From NCBI GenBank assembly GCA_009930325.1, contig RZYO01000001.1:1-64000 (forward strand): a DNA stretch of 64,000 nucleotides. Reading direction: 5' to 3'. The notes under the pieces are model-generated. The model ran no database searches. It saw only the letters and a program-made list of their open reading frames with translations, and was not told where the DNA came from. A program made the translations under genes and the position numbers. Of this stretch, positions 35,388 through 44,951 are shown in pieces (the stretch's first letter is position 1; each line of letters starts with the position of its first letter). The DNA comes from Spirochaetia bacterium (GTDB lineage Bacteria > Spirochaetota > Spirochaetia > Sphaerochaetales > Sphaerochaetaceae).

Positions 35388-36179
35388 TTATTTTCTTATA
35401 TTTTTCATTAACTGTTCAACTTTCTCAAAAACAATTGGATTAGTTAAAACCCCGCTTTCTTTGAATGAACTACCGATAATTGCTCCATCTGCAATTTCAA
35501 ATTGGTTATTAATATTGTCTTTATTTGCACCACTACCAACTATTACTGGAACATTTACGACCTTTTGTACTCTCTCAATCATTTCTAATGGAGTTGCTTC
35601 TCCTGTTGTACTACCAGTTACAATAACAGCATCAGCCCCACAAGCTACAGCATTTTTAGCAGAGGCTTCTATTGGAGTTGGAGTTATTAAATTTGTATGT
35701 TTAACTTGTATATCTGCTAATATCATTATATCTTGAGCATTTAAATTTTTTCGATACAAAATACTTTCCCTTGCACAAGGATCAATAACGCCTCCAAAGA
35801 ATTGAACTCTATCAACAAAAACTGGTAATCTAACAAACTGACAGTTATTAAACTTTGCTATACTAATTGCAACTTCATAATCACAAAATGCTGCGTCTAT
35901 TCCTATTGGAAGAGAAACTTTTTCTCTAATTTTTGCAGTAATAGCTGAAAGAGCTACCGCTTGAGCTATATCAAGTTTTACAGATAAAGGGTCATCACAC
36001 ATATTTTCAATCATAATTGCATCACAACCAGCTTTTTCTAAAGTAACAGCATCTTCAATTGCTCTTTGAGTTATATATTCACAATTGTCATCAAATTTCC
36101 AAGTCCCAGGTAATGGAAGACAATGAACCATACCTATTACAAAATTATTTCTCTTTTTTATTATTGTTTTTATATCCAT
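35388..36179 (-). CDS. BtpA/SgcQ family TIM-barrel protein
   Basis: A 263-aa member of the BtpA/SgcQ family: VIGMVHCLPLPGT at the N-terminus, AGCDAIMIENMCDDPL, QFVRLPVFVDRV, and the C-terminal VPVIVGSGANKDNI and GAIIGSSFKESG. The family is a predicted phosphate-binding barrel without a firm reaction. SgcQ lies in the E. coli sgc sugar operon, and relatives occur beside PfkB kinases. It is placed between the phosphorylase and dehydrogenase genes, so it is likely a second carbon-skeleton enzyme in the same pathway. Confidence 0.88.
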   Translation of the reverse strand: MDIKTIIKKRNNFVIGMVHCLPLPGTWKFDDNCEYITQRAIEDAVTLEKAGCDAIMIENMCDDPLSVKLDIAQAVALSAITAKIREKVSLPIGIDAAFCDYEVAISIAKFNNCQFVRLPVFVDRVQFFGGVIDPCARESILYRKNLNAQDIMILADIQVKHTNLITPTPIEASAKNAVACGADAVIVTGSTTGEATPLEMIERVQKVVNVPVIVGSGANKDNINNQFEIADGAIIGSSFKESGVLTNPIVFEKVEQLMKNIRK

Positions 36180-36185
36180 AAGTTT

Positions 36186-36938
36186 TTATCCTTCTCTTTT
36201 TGAAAAATTTACTAAGCCATCTAAAACTACTTTACATAATAAATCTTCAGCTTCACTTCTATTTGTTCCTTTTAAAGAATCTTTCAAATTCTCTAAAACT
36301 GTAACAAGAGTTACTATTGCTGTTTTTACATTCATTAATCTACCAAGCGTTAATATCAATGAGCTTTCCATATCTAATCCACATACACCAATGCTTTTCA
36401 TTTCATCAAAGATTTTAGACATATCTTTATTTTGTTCTAAAGAAAATTTAGAATCATGCATCTGTGAATAAAATCCATCTAAAGTTGCACTAATTCCATT
36501 ATGATGTTTTCTCCCTGCAGTTCTTACACTTTCATTCATACAATTAACTAAATCAAAGTCTGCAACAGCTGGATAGCTTTTATCGACATATGTATCACTA
36601 GTGCACTCTTTCCTAACAGCTCCAACTGGAATCATAAAATCACCTAAAGTATCATCGATTAATGACATTATTGTTCCCATTCTAACAGCAACTTTCATAC
36701 CACACTGATACATTTCTTCCATTGCAATTGCAGCTGAAGGAGCTCCAATACCAGTTGAGGTTACAGTAATTTTTACGCCCTTATAAAACCCAGTATAAGT
36801 ATTAAATTCTCTTTTAAAATCAATATGCTTAACATCATCTAAATAATTTTTTAATACGTTAACTCTCCAAGGATCGCCAGAAAAAATAACCATATCTGCA
36901 ATATCTTCTTTTTTTGCATTCATATATAAAGTACTCAT
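36186..36938 (-). CDS. Nucleoside phosphorylase, uridine-phosphorylase-like
   Basis: A 250-aa phosphorylase of the PNP/UDP family. It has an FSGDPWRVNVL phosphate-binding start (19-29), VTSTGIGAPSAAIAMEE (about 60-76), VAVRMGTIMSL, and the ribose-binding LDMESS near 188-193. It should split a nucleoside into a base and (deoxy)ribose-1-phosphate after import by the operon's transporter. The RMGT loop differs from the usual RxGTcG of uridine phosphorylases, so the base specificity may be unusual. Its start overlaps the kinase stop by one base. Confidence 0.9.
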   Translation of the reverse strand: MSTLYMNAKKEDIADMVIFSGDPWRVNVLKNYLDDVKHIDFKREFNTYTGFYKGVKITVTSTGIGAPSAAIAMEEMYQCGMKVAVRMGTIMSLIDDTLGDFMIPVGAVRKECTSDTYVDKSYPAVADFDLVNCMNESVRTAGRKHHNGISATLDGFYSQMHDSKFSLEQNKDMSKIFDEMKSIGVCGLDMESSLILTLGRLMNVKTAIVTLVTVLENLKDSLKGTNRSEAEDLLCKVVLDGLVNFSKREG

Positions 36939-37894
36939 TATATTTCTTCCTTTCTCTTATCAAATTCTAATTCTAATTGTGCTTTTGTAGGTAATGCAGT
37001 ACAGCAACCTTGTCCACTTAGTACAAAGGATGAAACCAAAGAGCCATATAAACAACATTCAGCAACTGAGAATCCATTTAAATAGCCATACAGAAATCCT
37101 GATATATATCCATCCCCACAACCAGTTGTATCTTTTCTTTCAAATAAATCGTAAGCTTTTATACTTCCGCTCTCTATTTTTTTGTTTTTATTCTGATAAT
37201 ATGTACTACCTTCTTTTCCCTTAGTTGTAACAATAACTTCACAAATACCAGTTTCAAAAAAATCTGTAATAGAATCTAAAGCAAAAAGTTCTTCAATTGT
37301 TTGTTTTTCACTCTCATTTGTAAAAATAATTTTACTATTATTTAGAACTTTTAATAAAAATGGTTTTGTTAAAGAGACAATGTCCCCTTTCATTCCAAAA
37401 ACAATTGGTAAATTATAATCCAAACATTTTTGAGCAAAATAGAGATTATCCTTTGCTGGTCCTACGGTAATAACACCTAGTTCTGAATTAATAAATAGAG
37501 AATCATCAACTTCATTAAAATATTTTTCATCCATAGCACCTGGATAGAAAATTGTTATATGATCTCCATTATTATCTTCTAGTAAATAAGTTGTTGAAGT
37601 AATATCATCTTCAATTTTTTTAACACCATCTAATGAAACATTATTATCTTCAAGAAATTTTTTAAAACCGATTTTTTCAAAATCATTTCCAACTCTTATT
37701 GCTGGTAAAGCTGATACTCCTAATTTAGAAAGTGCATAAGCAATATTTACTGAGCAACCGCCATAATAAATATCAGTATTGTCTTTATTGCTAACTAAAG
37801 AAGTAAAGCCAACTTTTGCTGGAGTATTAATTTTTATAATATGATCCATACTCGGATATCCTGTTACTAAAACAGAATATTTTTTATTTTTCAT
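36938..37894 (-). CDS. PfkB-family sugar or nucleoside kinase
   Basis: A 318-aa ribokinase-like enzyme. N-terminal GGCSVNIAYALSKLGV binds the sugar, and DTTGCGDGYISGF near the C-terminus is the anion-hole/catalytic motif, with Cys in place of the common Ala but the catalytic Asp kept. It would phosphorylate a ribosyl or deoxyribosyl product, or the nucleoside itself. It is coupled by one-base overlaps on both sides to the phosphorylase and hydrolase genes. Confidence 0.9.
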   Translation of the reverse strand: MKNKKYSVLVTGYPSMDHIIKINTPAKVGFTSLVSNKDNTDIYYGGCSVNIAYALSKLGVSALPAIRVGNDFEKIGFKKFLEDNNVSLDGVKKIEDDITSTTYLLEDNNGDHITIFYPGAMDEKYFNEVDDSLFINSELGVITVGPAKDNLYFAQKCLDYNLPIVFGMKGDIVSLTKPFLLKVLNNSKIIFTNESEKQTIEELFALDSITDFFETGICEVIVTTKGKEGSTYYQNKNKKIESGSIKAYDLFERKDTTGCGDGYISGFLYGYLNGFSVAECCLYGSLVSSFVLSGQGCCTALPTKAQLELEFDKRKEEI

Positions 37895-38460
37895 TATAAA
37901 GAACCCTCATTTATCATCATTTTACAACTATCTAAATCAACAACTTTACCAATATATTTATCAATATCATTTAAATAAACTTGATTTACAGTTTCATCAT
38001 TTGTTGCAACACAATCACTAACTACAAAAACATTATAATCTCTATAATAAGCATCCATAGCAGTTGCTCTTATACAACAGTTTGTTTTTGTTCCAACAAT
38101 TATAGTATTTTCAATATCATTTTCTCTTAAAACTAAATCTAAATCAGTTCCAAAAAAACCACTATATCTTCTCTTCTTAATGACATAATCTTTTTCAAAA
38201 TCAACATCTAACATTTCATCAATATCTTCACCGCCACTGCCTTCAACACAATTTGGTCTCATATTGATTAAGTTTTTGTCATACTTACCTTTTCTATAAC
38301 AATGTTGTAAAAAAATAATTAGCAAATCATTTTTTCTAGAAACATCTAACAAATCTTTAATTTTGGGTAAAATTATTCTATTTGCGGGATAAAACACTAA
38401 TCCATCTTCACTAGTAAAATCATTTACCATATCTACAATTAGTAAAGCACTTTTCTTCAT
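37894..38460 (-). CDS. Isochorismatase-fold cysteine hydrolase
   Basis: A 188-aa amidase of the isochorismatase/nicotinamidase fold. The triad is visible: Asp10 in LIVDMVNDF, Lys96 in VIKKRRYSGF, and Cys129 in NCCIRATAMDAYYRD. Members hydrolyse amides such as nicotinamide or ureidoacrylate (RutB). In a nucleoside operon the target may be a ring-opened or amide-bearing base, which is inference. It starts one base after the permease end region and precedes the kinase. Confidence 0.9.
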   Translation of the reverse strand: MKKSALLIVDMVNDFTSEDGLVFYPANRIILPKIKDLLDVSRKNDLLIIFLQHCYRKGKYDKNLINMRPNCVEGSGGEDIDEMLDVDFEKDYVIKKRRYSGFFGTDLDLVLRENDIENTIIVGTKTNCCIRATAMDAYYRDYNVFVVSDCVATNDETVNQVYLNDIDKYIGKVVDLDSCKMMINEGSL

Positions 38461-39366
38461 TTAGAAGCCCCTTAATTTATTATTTTTTTGTTTAAGAACT
38501 GATACCACACTTAATACAACAACCATCATTATATATGGAATTACATCAAATAGACCTGCTACAGGACCAGCATAAATACCTAAGTTTACAGCAAGAGCTC
38601 TTGCTAATCCAAAAATTATTGCATAAAGAGCTGATGTTAAAGGATTACCTTGACCACAATAAATTGCTGCAATTGCTATAAAGCCTCTTCCTGCTGTCAT
38701 ATTGTTTGTATATAAGGCTAAACTTTCAAAGGATAAATTTATTCCTGCAAGAACACAGGTTAAAGAACCCATCAATATTGCCATATACTTATAAAAATCT
38801 GTTTTAATTCCTAAACTTTTAGCTGCGTCTTCATTTTCTCCAACTACTCTTACATATACACCAAATTTTGTTTTATACATAATTACCCACATCAAAGCTA
38901 CGAGGACAATAGTTAAATATGTAATAAATGGATGTCCAGATAATAAGGCTCCGATTACTGGTATCTGCTCAATTATGGGTATATTAATTTTCATATCTGA
39001 AACAGAATAATTGTTTAGAACAATATTACTAGTACCCATTATTTTTAAAACAAAGCCTGAAAAGGCTGATACAAACATGTTTATTGCTAAACCTATTACT
39101 ATAACGTTTCCCTTTTTAGTTACACCCATATATGAAAAGATAAGGCCCAAAAATAGACAAGATATAATTGCTAATATGGTAGAAAGAAAAACATTGTTTG
39201 TTTTATATACAAAAAAAGTAAAGACAAATGCACCATTTAACATAAATCCTTCTAAAGCAATATTTAATACATTGGCTTTATAAGCAAAAGCACCACCAAT
39301 AACACATAAAATAATAGGAATGCTATGAAAAACAGTATCATAAGTTATTAAAGAAAGGAAATTCAT
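38461..39366 (-). CDS. Nucleoside ABC transporter permease 2 (NupQ-like)
   Basis: A 301-aa permease of the BPD_transp_2 type paired with BMP receptors. It opens SIPIILCVIGGAFAYKANVLNIALEGFML, the typical 'NIALEG' motif of this subgroup, and has VRVVGENEDAAKSLGI as cytoplasmic loop. About nine membrane segments can be drawn. It forms a heterodimer with the product of 39366-40442; the two genes overlap by one base. Confidence 0.92.
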   Translation of the reverse strand: MNFLSLITYDTVFHSIPIILCVIGGAFAYKANVLNIALEGFMLNGAFVFTFFVYKTNNVFLSTILAIISCLFLGLIFSYMGVTKKGNVIVIGLAINMFVSAFSGFVLKIMGTSNIVLNNYSVSDMKINIPIIEQIPVIGALLSGHPFITYLTIVLVALMWVIMYKTKFGVYVRVVGENEDAAKSLGIKTDFYKYMAILMGSLTCVLAGINLSFESLALYTNNMTAGRGFIAIAAIYCGQGNPLTSALYAIIFGLARALAVNLGIYAGPVAGLFDVIPYIMMVVVLSVVSVLKQKNNKLRGF

Positions 39367-40442
39367 TACTTAGCTCCTTTTAATTTCAAGGTTCTACTTT
39401 TTTTTGAGAAAAAAGAAGTTCTATCGTTTATAAATTTGATTGCCAATAATAAAATTATTAAACTTTGAATTACAGCAACTATTTCTTTTGGAACTGATGT
39501 ATATAGATTAATATTATCACTGCCAGTCTTTAATACACTGTAAAAAATAGCTGCAACAAAAACACCTATTGGAGAATGTCCACCAAGTAAAGAAATTAAC
39601 ATTCCATCCCAACCCATTCCTGGAGTACCAGAAAAACTTAATGTATAGTTAAATTGATCAGATAACATATATCCTGCTCCTCCAAAACCTGCTAAAGCTC
39701 CAGAGATTAACATTAATATAATGATCTTTCTCTTTACTCTCATTCCACAAGCTTCAGAAAATGAGCAATTAGCTCCAATTGCAGTTATTTCATAACCTAA
39801 TTTTGATTTTTTCATTATTATATATACTATTGTGAAAGCTATAAGAGTTAGAAAAAAGAACATCGTTAAACGCGTATTACCGAACCTTAAAAACATTGAT
39901 GCTTTTGAAACTGTAGGTGTACTAACATAGCCAGAACTTAAGTCTCTAAATGGACCTGTTGCTAAAAACTCTAAAATTTTAACTAATGCATAATTTAGCA
40001 TTAAGGTTACAACCATTTCATCTACTTTAAAATATGCTTTAAGTAAAGCGGGAATAAGAGAGAACAACATTCCAAAAACTACACCAAGAGTTAAACAAAC
40101 AATTTTAGCAGTAATAGGATCAAAATTTGTAAAAGAGGAAGCAAATACTCCTGCACAAAATCCACCTAAGACAAAAGACCCTTCAACACCCATATTGAAT
40201 ATGTTTGCTTTAAAAGTAATTGCAATTGCCAATCCTGTTAAAATCATAGGAGCTGCATAATGAAGAGTATTAGCAAATCCTTTTGCAGTTAATAATGATT
40301 TCTTGATTAATATCCAATAAGTTGTAAAAGGATTCTCTCCTAATGCAACAATTATAAAACCACCAATAACAAAAGCTAAAAAAACTGGAATTATTGAATT
40401 TAAAATTTCATATATAACTTTTTTATCTTTCATTATTTTCAT
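39366..40442 (-). CDS. Nucleoside ABC transporter permease 1 (NupP-like)
   Basis: A 358-aa membrane protein. It has the subgroup motif APMILTGLAIAITFKANIFNMGVEGSF ('NMGVEG' counterpart of the NIALEG motif) and ITAIGANCSFSEACGMRV as cytoplasmic loop. The start lies inside the end of the ATPase gene (20-base overlap). It should form the translocation pore with the next gene product. Confidence 0.92.
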   Translation of the reverse strand: MKIMKDKKVIYEILNSIIPVFLAFVIGGFIIVALGENPFTTYWILIKKSLLTAKGFANTLHYAAPMILTGLAIAITFKANIFNMGVEGSFVLGGFCAGVFASSFTNFDPITAKIVCLTLGVVFGMLFSLIPALLKAYFKVDEMVVTLMLNYALVKILEFLATGPFRDLSSGYVSTPTVSKASMFLRFGNTRLTMFFFLTLIAFTIVYIIMKKSKLGYEITAIGANCSFSEACGMRVKRKIIILMLISGALAGFGGAGYMLSDQFNYTLSFSGTPGMGWDGMLISLLGGHSPIGVFVAAIFYSVLKTGSDNINLYTSVPKEIVAVIQSLIILLLAIKFINDRTSFFSKKSRTLKLKGAK

Positions 40443-41973
40443 CCTCTACTATTCCTGCCATTAATAAACCTAATTGTTGTGTTGTTGCGCCTTTTGCACA
40501 AACTTCACCAATAATTTTTCCTTTATACATAACCATAATTCTATCTGATAAAGACATTATTTCAGATAATTCACTTGAAATTAATAAAACACCATGACCT
40601 TCATCTCTATAATTTAATAGTTGCTTATGTATAAATTCTATTGACCCAATATCAACACCTCTAGTTGGTTGACAAGCTAATAATACTTTTGGATTTTGAT
40701 GTAATTCTCTAGCTAAGATAATTTTTTGAGCATTACCACCTGAAAGTTGTCCAACTTCTCCATCAATATCACCAACTCTTATATCAAAAGAATTAATCAA
40801 TTGATTTCTTCTCTCTTTGATATTTTTTTTATTCAAAAGTCCATGATTACATACTTGATTTTGACTGTGATAACCAGCAATACAGTTTTCTGCAATACTC
40901 ATCGTTTTACATAAACCTTCCTTATATCTATCCTCAGGGATAATACCAAGTCCATAATTTCTAAGTTCATCAGGCCATTTATTTGTAACATCTTTTCCAT
41001 CAAGAAGAATTTGACCGTCGGAGGATTCCATAAGACCTGTTAAAATTTTAACCAATTCACTTTGTCCATTTCCCTCAACTCCAGCAATCCCTAGAATTTC
41101 ATTTTCATGAAGATTAAAGCTAATATTATCTACACATTTTTTACCATAACTATTTAATGTAGTAATATTTTTTGCTTCATAGAGGGTTTTTGCATTATTT
41201 TCACATTCATGATTATTTTCTATTGATAGAACAACATCACGACCAACCATCATTTGAGCTAGTTCTTTTTCATTTGTATCAATTGTATTTACACAACCTG
41301 TTACTTTTCCTTGCTTTATAACAGTAACGCTATCACTTAGAGCTAAGACTTCTCGTAATTTGTGAGTTATTACAATTATTGTTTTACCTAAATCTCTTAA
41401 CTTTTTTAAAGTTAAAATTAATTGATCAACTTCTTGTGGAATTAATACAGCAGTAGGTTCATCTAAAATTAAAATATCTACTTTTCTATACAACATTTTC
41501 AAAATTTCAACTCTTTGGCGAGCGCCAACTGATAGATCTTCAATTTTTGATAAGGGATCTAATTCGAAATTTTGTTCATTAATTAAATTTCTAACAACTT
41601 CTAATTCTTTTTTGGTATCAATTAATGGGAGTTTAATTCCACCCTTTGTTCTTTTACTTATTTCAGTCCCTAATACAATATTTTCAAATACACTTAGAGA
41701 TGGGACTAATTTAAAATGTTGATGAACCATACCAATACCATGAGCCATTGCATCGGAGGGACTAGAAAAATTAACTAATTCATTTCTTATATAAATTTCA
41801 CCTGAAGTTGGTTTTAGTACACCATACAACATATTCATTAATGTTGATTTACCTGCACCATTTTCTCCAACAATACATTTTATTTCATTTTCTTTTATAT
41901 ATAAATTTATATTATCGTTTGCAGTAAAATTACCAAATTTCTTGGTAAGATTTTCGGTTTTTATTATATCCAT
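40423..41973 (-). CDS. Nucleoside ABC transporter ATPase (NupO-like)
   Basis: A 516-aa protein with two nucleotide-binding domains. Domain 1 has Walker A GENGAGKST (about 36-44), signature LSVGARQRVEIL and Walker B ILILDEPTAVL. Domain 2 has a degenerate loop (GVEGNGQSELVKIL), signature LSGGNAQKIILAREL, and CQPTRGVD in place of the DEP motif, as in other BMP-linked ATPases. It begins 67 bases downstream of the receptor gene, after a stem-loop. Confidence 0.93.
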   Translation of the reverse strand: MDIIKTENLTKKFGNFTANDNINLYIKENEIKCIVGENGAGKSTLMNMLYGVLKPTSGEIYIRNELVNFSSPSDAMAHGIGMVHQHFKLVPSLSVFENIVLGTEISKRTKGGIKLPLIDTKKELEVVRNLINEQNFELDPLSKIEDLSVGARQRVEILKMLYRKVDILILDEPTAVLIPQEVDQLILTLKKLRDLGKTIIVITHKLREVLALSDSVTVIKQGKVTGCVNTIDTNEKELAQMMVGRDVVLSIENNHECENNAKTLYEAKNITTLNSYGKKCVDNISFNLHENEILGIAGVEGNGQSELVKILTGLMESSDGQILLDGKDVTNKWPDELRNYGLGIIPEDRYKEGLCKTMSIAENCIAGYHSQNQVCNHGLLNKKNIKERRNQLINSFDIRVGDIDGEVGQLSGGNAQKIILARELHQNPKVLLACQPTRGVDIGSIEFIHKQLLNYRDEGHGVLLISSELSEIMSLSDRIMVMYKGKIIGEVCAKGATTQQLGLLMAGIVEDENNER

Positions 41974-41994
41974 AAAAGTTCCATTTTATTATAA

Positions 41995-42016
41995 TCTGCC
42001 CAAAAACTTGGGCAGA
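41995..42016 (-). terminator. Stem-loop between receptor and ATPase genes
   Basis: A 9-bp perfect stem (TCTGCCCAA with TTGGGCAGA) and 4-base loop lie between the BMP receptor stop (42041) and the ATPase start (41973). There is no good T-run, so partial termination or RNA protection is likely. Confidence 0.75.
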
Positions 42017-42040
42017 ATTAAATTGTTTAAATTATTCTTA

Positions 42041-43201
42041 TTACTTAATATTTACATTTGGATAATCTGCTGCTACAAATATATCTCCACCTTGAGCATT
42101 AGTAACAATTATTTCACCTGAAGTAATTTTTGCTTTAGCTTCATTAACTTGTTTTAGAACATTATTCCAAACTTCTTTATCTTGAACTTTTGAAGAAATA
42201 GTTGCTAAATCAGTTATACCTGCTGCACCACTTGCTAAACTATAGTTTTGAAGTTTATCCATTGAATTAATACTTCCATCTAAAGCTGCTTGAGAAATTT
42301 TCATTACAGGTACATCTGTATTCTTTAGTACACTAGTTAAAATATATCCTGGTTGTTTATTATCTTTATTAGCATCAACTTCTATAGCAAACTTTTTAAC
42401 TTCTTTTGCTTTTGCATCGATTCCATCACCAACAACACCAGCACAACCATAAACAACATTTGCACCTTTACTAAAGAAAGTCCCAGCTACAGTTGAACCA
42501 GTTGCAGGATCTCCGAAACCAGCATCATATTTAGAATAATAATCATAAACTTGATTGTATTTTTGAGCTTGATAATTTACACCAGCAATATATCCATTAG
42601 AAAATACTGTTATACCATTACTATTTGTTCCACCAATAAAACCAACTGTACGACCACCATCAGCTACTGGAGTTAAATTATAATCAGATCCAAAGAGTTT
42701 TGCTTGATTTTCAATTACTTCAACTGATAATACACCAGCTAAGAAAGAACCTTCATGAACATCAAATAAAACAGAAATTACATTATTATGTAATACATTA
42801 CCTGATCCATCAACATTTGGATTATCATTAAATATTACAAAAGTTGTATCTGGATACATATCTGCAATAGCTTTTGATCCTCCAACACCTTTAATTAATG
42901 CTTCAAAATCATATTCTAAGCTAAAAATTAAATTATAACCATCATCAGCTAAAGCTTCTAAAGCTGCTGGAACGCCATTAGTAGGTTCTACAACTTTATA
43001 ATCAATGCTATTTTTTTCGCTAAATGATTTTAATCCTTCAACAGCTGATTGATTATAACCATTATCATTTTGACCTGCACTTGAACATACAATAGCAATC
43101 TTTAAATCACTACTATCCGCTTTTTTCTCTTTCTCTCCATTAGCAAACAATGGAAATACTGCTAACATAATTAAAACAAATGTTATTATGCTTTTTTTCA
43201 T
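42041..43201 (-). CDS. BMP-family nucleoside-binding protein (PnrA/Med-like)
   Basis: A 386-aa receptor. The signal peptide ends VFPLFA, followed by NGEKEKKAD; no lipobox Cys is seen, unlike T. pallidum PnrA/TmpC which is a lipoprotein. Family blocks are QNDNGYNQSAVEGL (about 43-56), LIFSLEYDFEALI, VGFIGGTNSNGITVFSNGYIAGV and VIYG-like VVYGCAGVVGDGIDAK. BMP receptors of this type bind nucleosides. AAGGAG precedes the ATG. It lies directly after the GntR gene. Confidence 0.92.
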   Translation of the reverse strand: MKKSIITFVLIMLAVFPLFANGEKEKKADSSDLKIAIVCSSAGQNDNGYNQSAVEGLKSFSEKNSIDYKVVEPTNGVPAALEALADDGYNLIFSLEYDFEALIKGVGGSKAIADMYPDTTFVIFNDNPNVDGSGNVLHNNVISVLFDVHEGSFLAGVLSVEVIENQAKLFGSDYNLTPVADGGRTVGFIGGTNSNGITVFSNGYIAGVNYQAQKYNQVYDYYSKYDAGFGDPATGSTVAGTFFSKGANVVYGCAGVVGDGIDAKAKEVKKFAIEVDANKDNKQPGYILTSVLKNTDVPVMKISQAALDGSINSMDKLQNYSLASGAAGITDLATISSKVQDKEVWNNVLKQVNEAKAKITSGEIIVTNAQGGDIFVAADYPNVNIK

Positions 43202-43217
43202 TTCTATATTCTCCTTC

Positions 43218-43958
43218 TTAATTATTTGGACTATTAACTTGAGTAATGTAAAACTTGAACATATCTGTTCTGTAATTACAGATAAAATTTTCTATAGGAC
43301 ATAAAACCCCATTGATTTCTGCTATTGTTGTAGCTTTAAATAATAAAACTGGCATATTTGGTGATAAATCCAAGACTGAAGCAATTTGATTATTTGGAAT
43401 TGCAGCTTCTATTGTTCTTGTAGCTTCTATTAACTTAACCCCATATTTTGATTCTAAAGTTTCATATAGAGATTTATTGTGGAAATCAATTTCATCAATT
43501 CCTGGAAATAATTTTAGAGGTAGATGTGTTGTAGTGTAGTTAACAGGAATTCCATCAGCGTAATAAACTCTTTCTAAGGTAAATACTAAATCTTTATCTT
43601 CTAAATTTAAGGATTTAGCAATTTCTTCATTAACCTCTTCTACCCTTGAATCAATAATTTTAGTAGAAGGTTCCATTCCCTGTTTTTCAATATCATTTTT
43701 ACAACTTGTTAATGAAAATAAATTTTGTCTATGAACTCCACTCTTAACATAAGTCCCTTTTCCTTGAACTTTTGTTAAAAATCCTTTTGCAACTAATTCA
43801 TCAATGGCTTTTCTAATTGTAATACGGCTTACATTAAAATGTTCTATCAATTCTCTTTCACTAGGGATTGCCTCTCCAGTTTTATAAATACCATCTTCAA
43901 TTTTTTGAATAATTGAATTTCCAACCTGTGAATACTTTGCTCCAGAAAAATGATTCAT
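43218..43958 (-). CDS. GntR/HutC-family regulator of the nucleoside operon
   Basis: A 246-aa regulator with an N-terminal winged helix (about 8-72: SIIQKIEDGIYKTGEAIPSERELIEHFNVSRITIRKAIDEL) and a C-terminal UTRA ligand domain (about 90-240: LERVYYADGIPVNYTTTHLPL). It is the first gene of the leftward operon, with GAGGTG five bases before the ATG. It probably represses the operon until a pathway metabolite binds the UTRA domain. Repeated CGTCAT sites lie just upstream. Confidence 0.92.
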   Translation of the reverse strand: MNHFSGAKYSQVGNSIIQKIEDGIYKTGEAIPSERELIEHFNVSRITIRKAIDELVAKGFLTKVQGKGTYVKSGVHRQNLFSLTSCKNDIEKQGMEPSTKIIDSRVEEVNEEIAKSLNLEDKDLVFTLERVYYADGIPVNYTTTHLPLKLFPGIDEIDFHNKSLYETLESKYGVKLIEATRTIEAAIPNNQIASVLDLSPNMPVLLFKATTIAEINGVLCPIENFICNYRTDMFKFYITQVNSPNN

Positions 43959-43985
43959 TGTTACACCTCAAAATATTTAAGCTAT

Positions 43986-44015
43986 TATGTCGTCATGCCG
44001 TCATGTCGTCATGAC
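43986..44015 (-). promoter_or_regulatory. Operator cluster: three 8-bp CGTCAT repeats
   Basis: The units GTCGTCAT, GCCGTCAT and GTCGTCAT run head to tail and end in the palindrome GTCATGAC. They lie about 30-55 bases upstream of the gntR ATG. Close spacing of GTCAT half-sites fits binding by several dimers of the HutC-type repressor encoded next to it. This is inference from position and symmetry. Confidence 0.6.
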
Positions 44016-44858
44016 CAGTTAAAAGAACTTTAACCCCACTTTCTTGAGCTGTCAAGTTTTTTATTTATTTTTTTTAAGAGAAAAGATTATGTCTTATTTG
44101 AAAAATTAACTGCAACCCCCTCTAATTTTTTCTAAGGCAAATTGGTTGCAATAAATATTGCAAAAGATATAGTTGCAATTACTAATGCAAATAAGTTTTT
44201 CTAGTTTTTACTTATTTTTCCACTTGTTTTCTGTTTTTATGAGGATTTACAATATTTTATTCTTGGTGGTTTTTGAGTTTGGTTAGTTATTCAAATCAAG
44301 AAAGGTAATTATGAATAACAACTTCAAACATTTAAGTTCTAAGCAGAGACATTAAATTTATAGGGTTTAAATGATAAAAAATAATTTAAACAAATGTGGT
44401 AATTTTAAAGTACTATATACAATTCTTTAAAACTTATCATAACACACAAGGTTATGATAGCAGTTATATGAGTAATGATTGCTCTCTTGAGGATTGGTGA
44501 TTTATAAACCATATATACATGATAATGGTGATGAGTGCGATAGAAGAAATCTCAAATATTAGTGAAAATCAAAAAATTACTTTGGATGCTCTAATCATCA
44601 TTCTTAGAAAGAAAAAAGCTACGAAAATTGGAGATATATGGTATTGATCAAGATTTACAAATCGAGTAAAGAAATTATGCAAAAATTTAGATATTAAGTT
44701 CTGAAGTCAAGAAATTCCCTGTTAAAATAAATGACTTCAAAACACTAAATGATAATAGATATGACTAAACTCTTAAAATTAAAATGCAATGAAATAATCC
44801 TTTTGTTGCATTGTTTTTTCCACTATTTCTATTATAAAAACAATAAAAACTTAAAAAT

Positions 44859-44951
44859 TTATGGTAGTATCATAAAAAAAACTATAAAATTTATGATAGC
44901 ATCATAAAAAATCAAATTATTTATTTCTTTTATGATAAAATATGGTATAAT
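44859..44951 (+). promoter_or_regulatory. Two palindromes and promoter upstream of the AAA/DUF4143 gene
   Basis: TTATGATAGCATCATAA at 44891-44907 is a palindrome with 7-bp arms, and a one-change copy lies at 44859-44875. They are 32 bases apart, about three helical turns, so bound dimers would face the same way. A third half-site (TATGATAA) is near 44931. A TATAAT box lies at 44946-44951 with a weak TTTCTT 16 bases upstream. The bound regulator is unknown. Confidence 0.55.
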
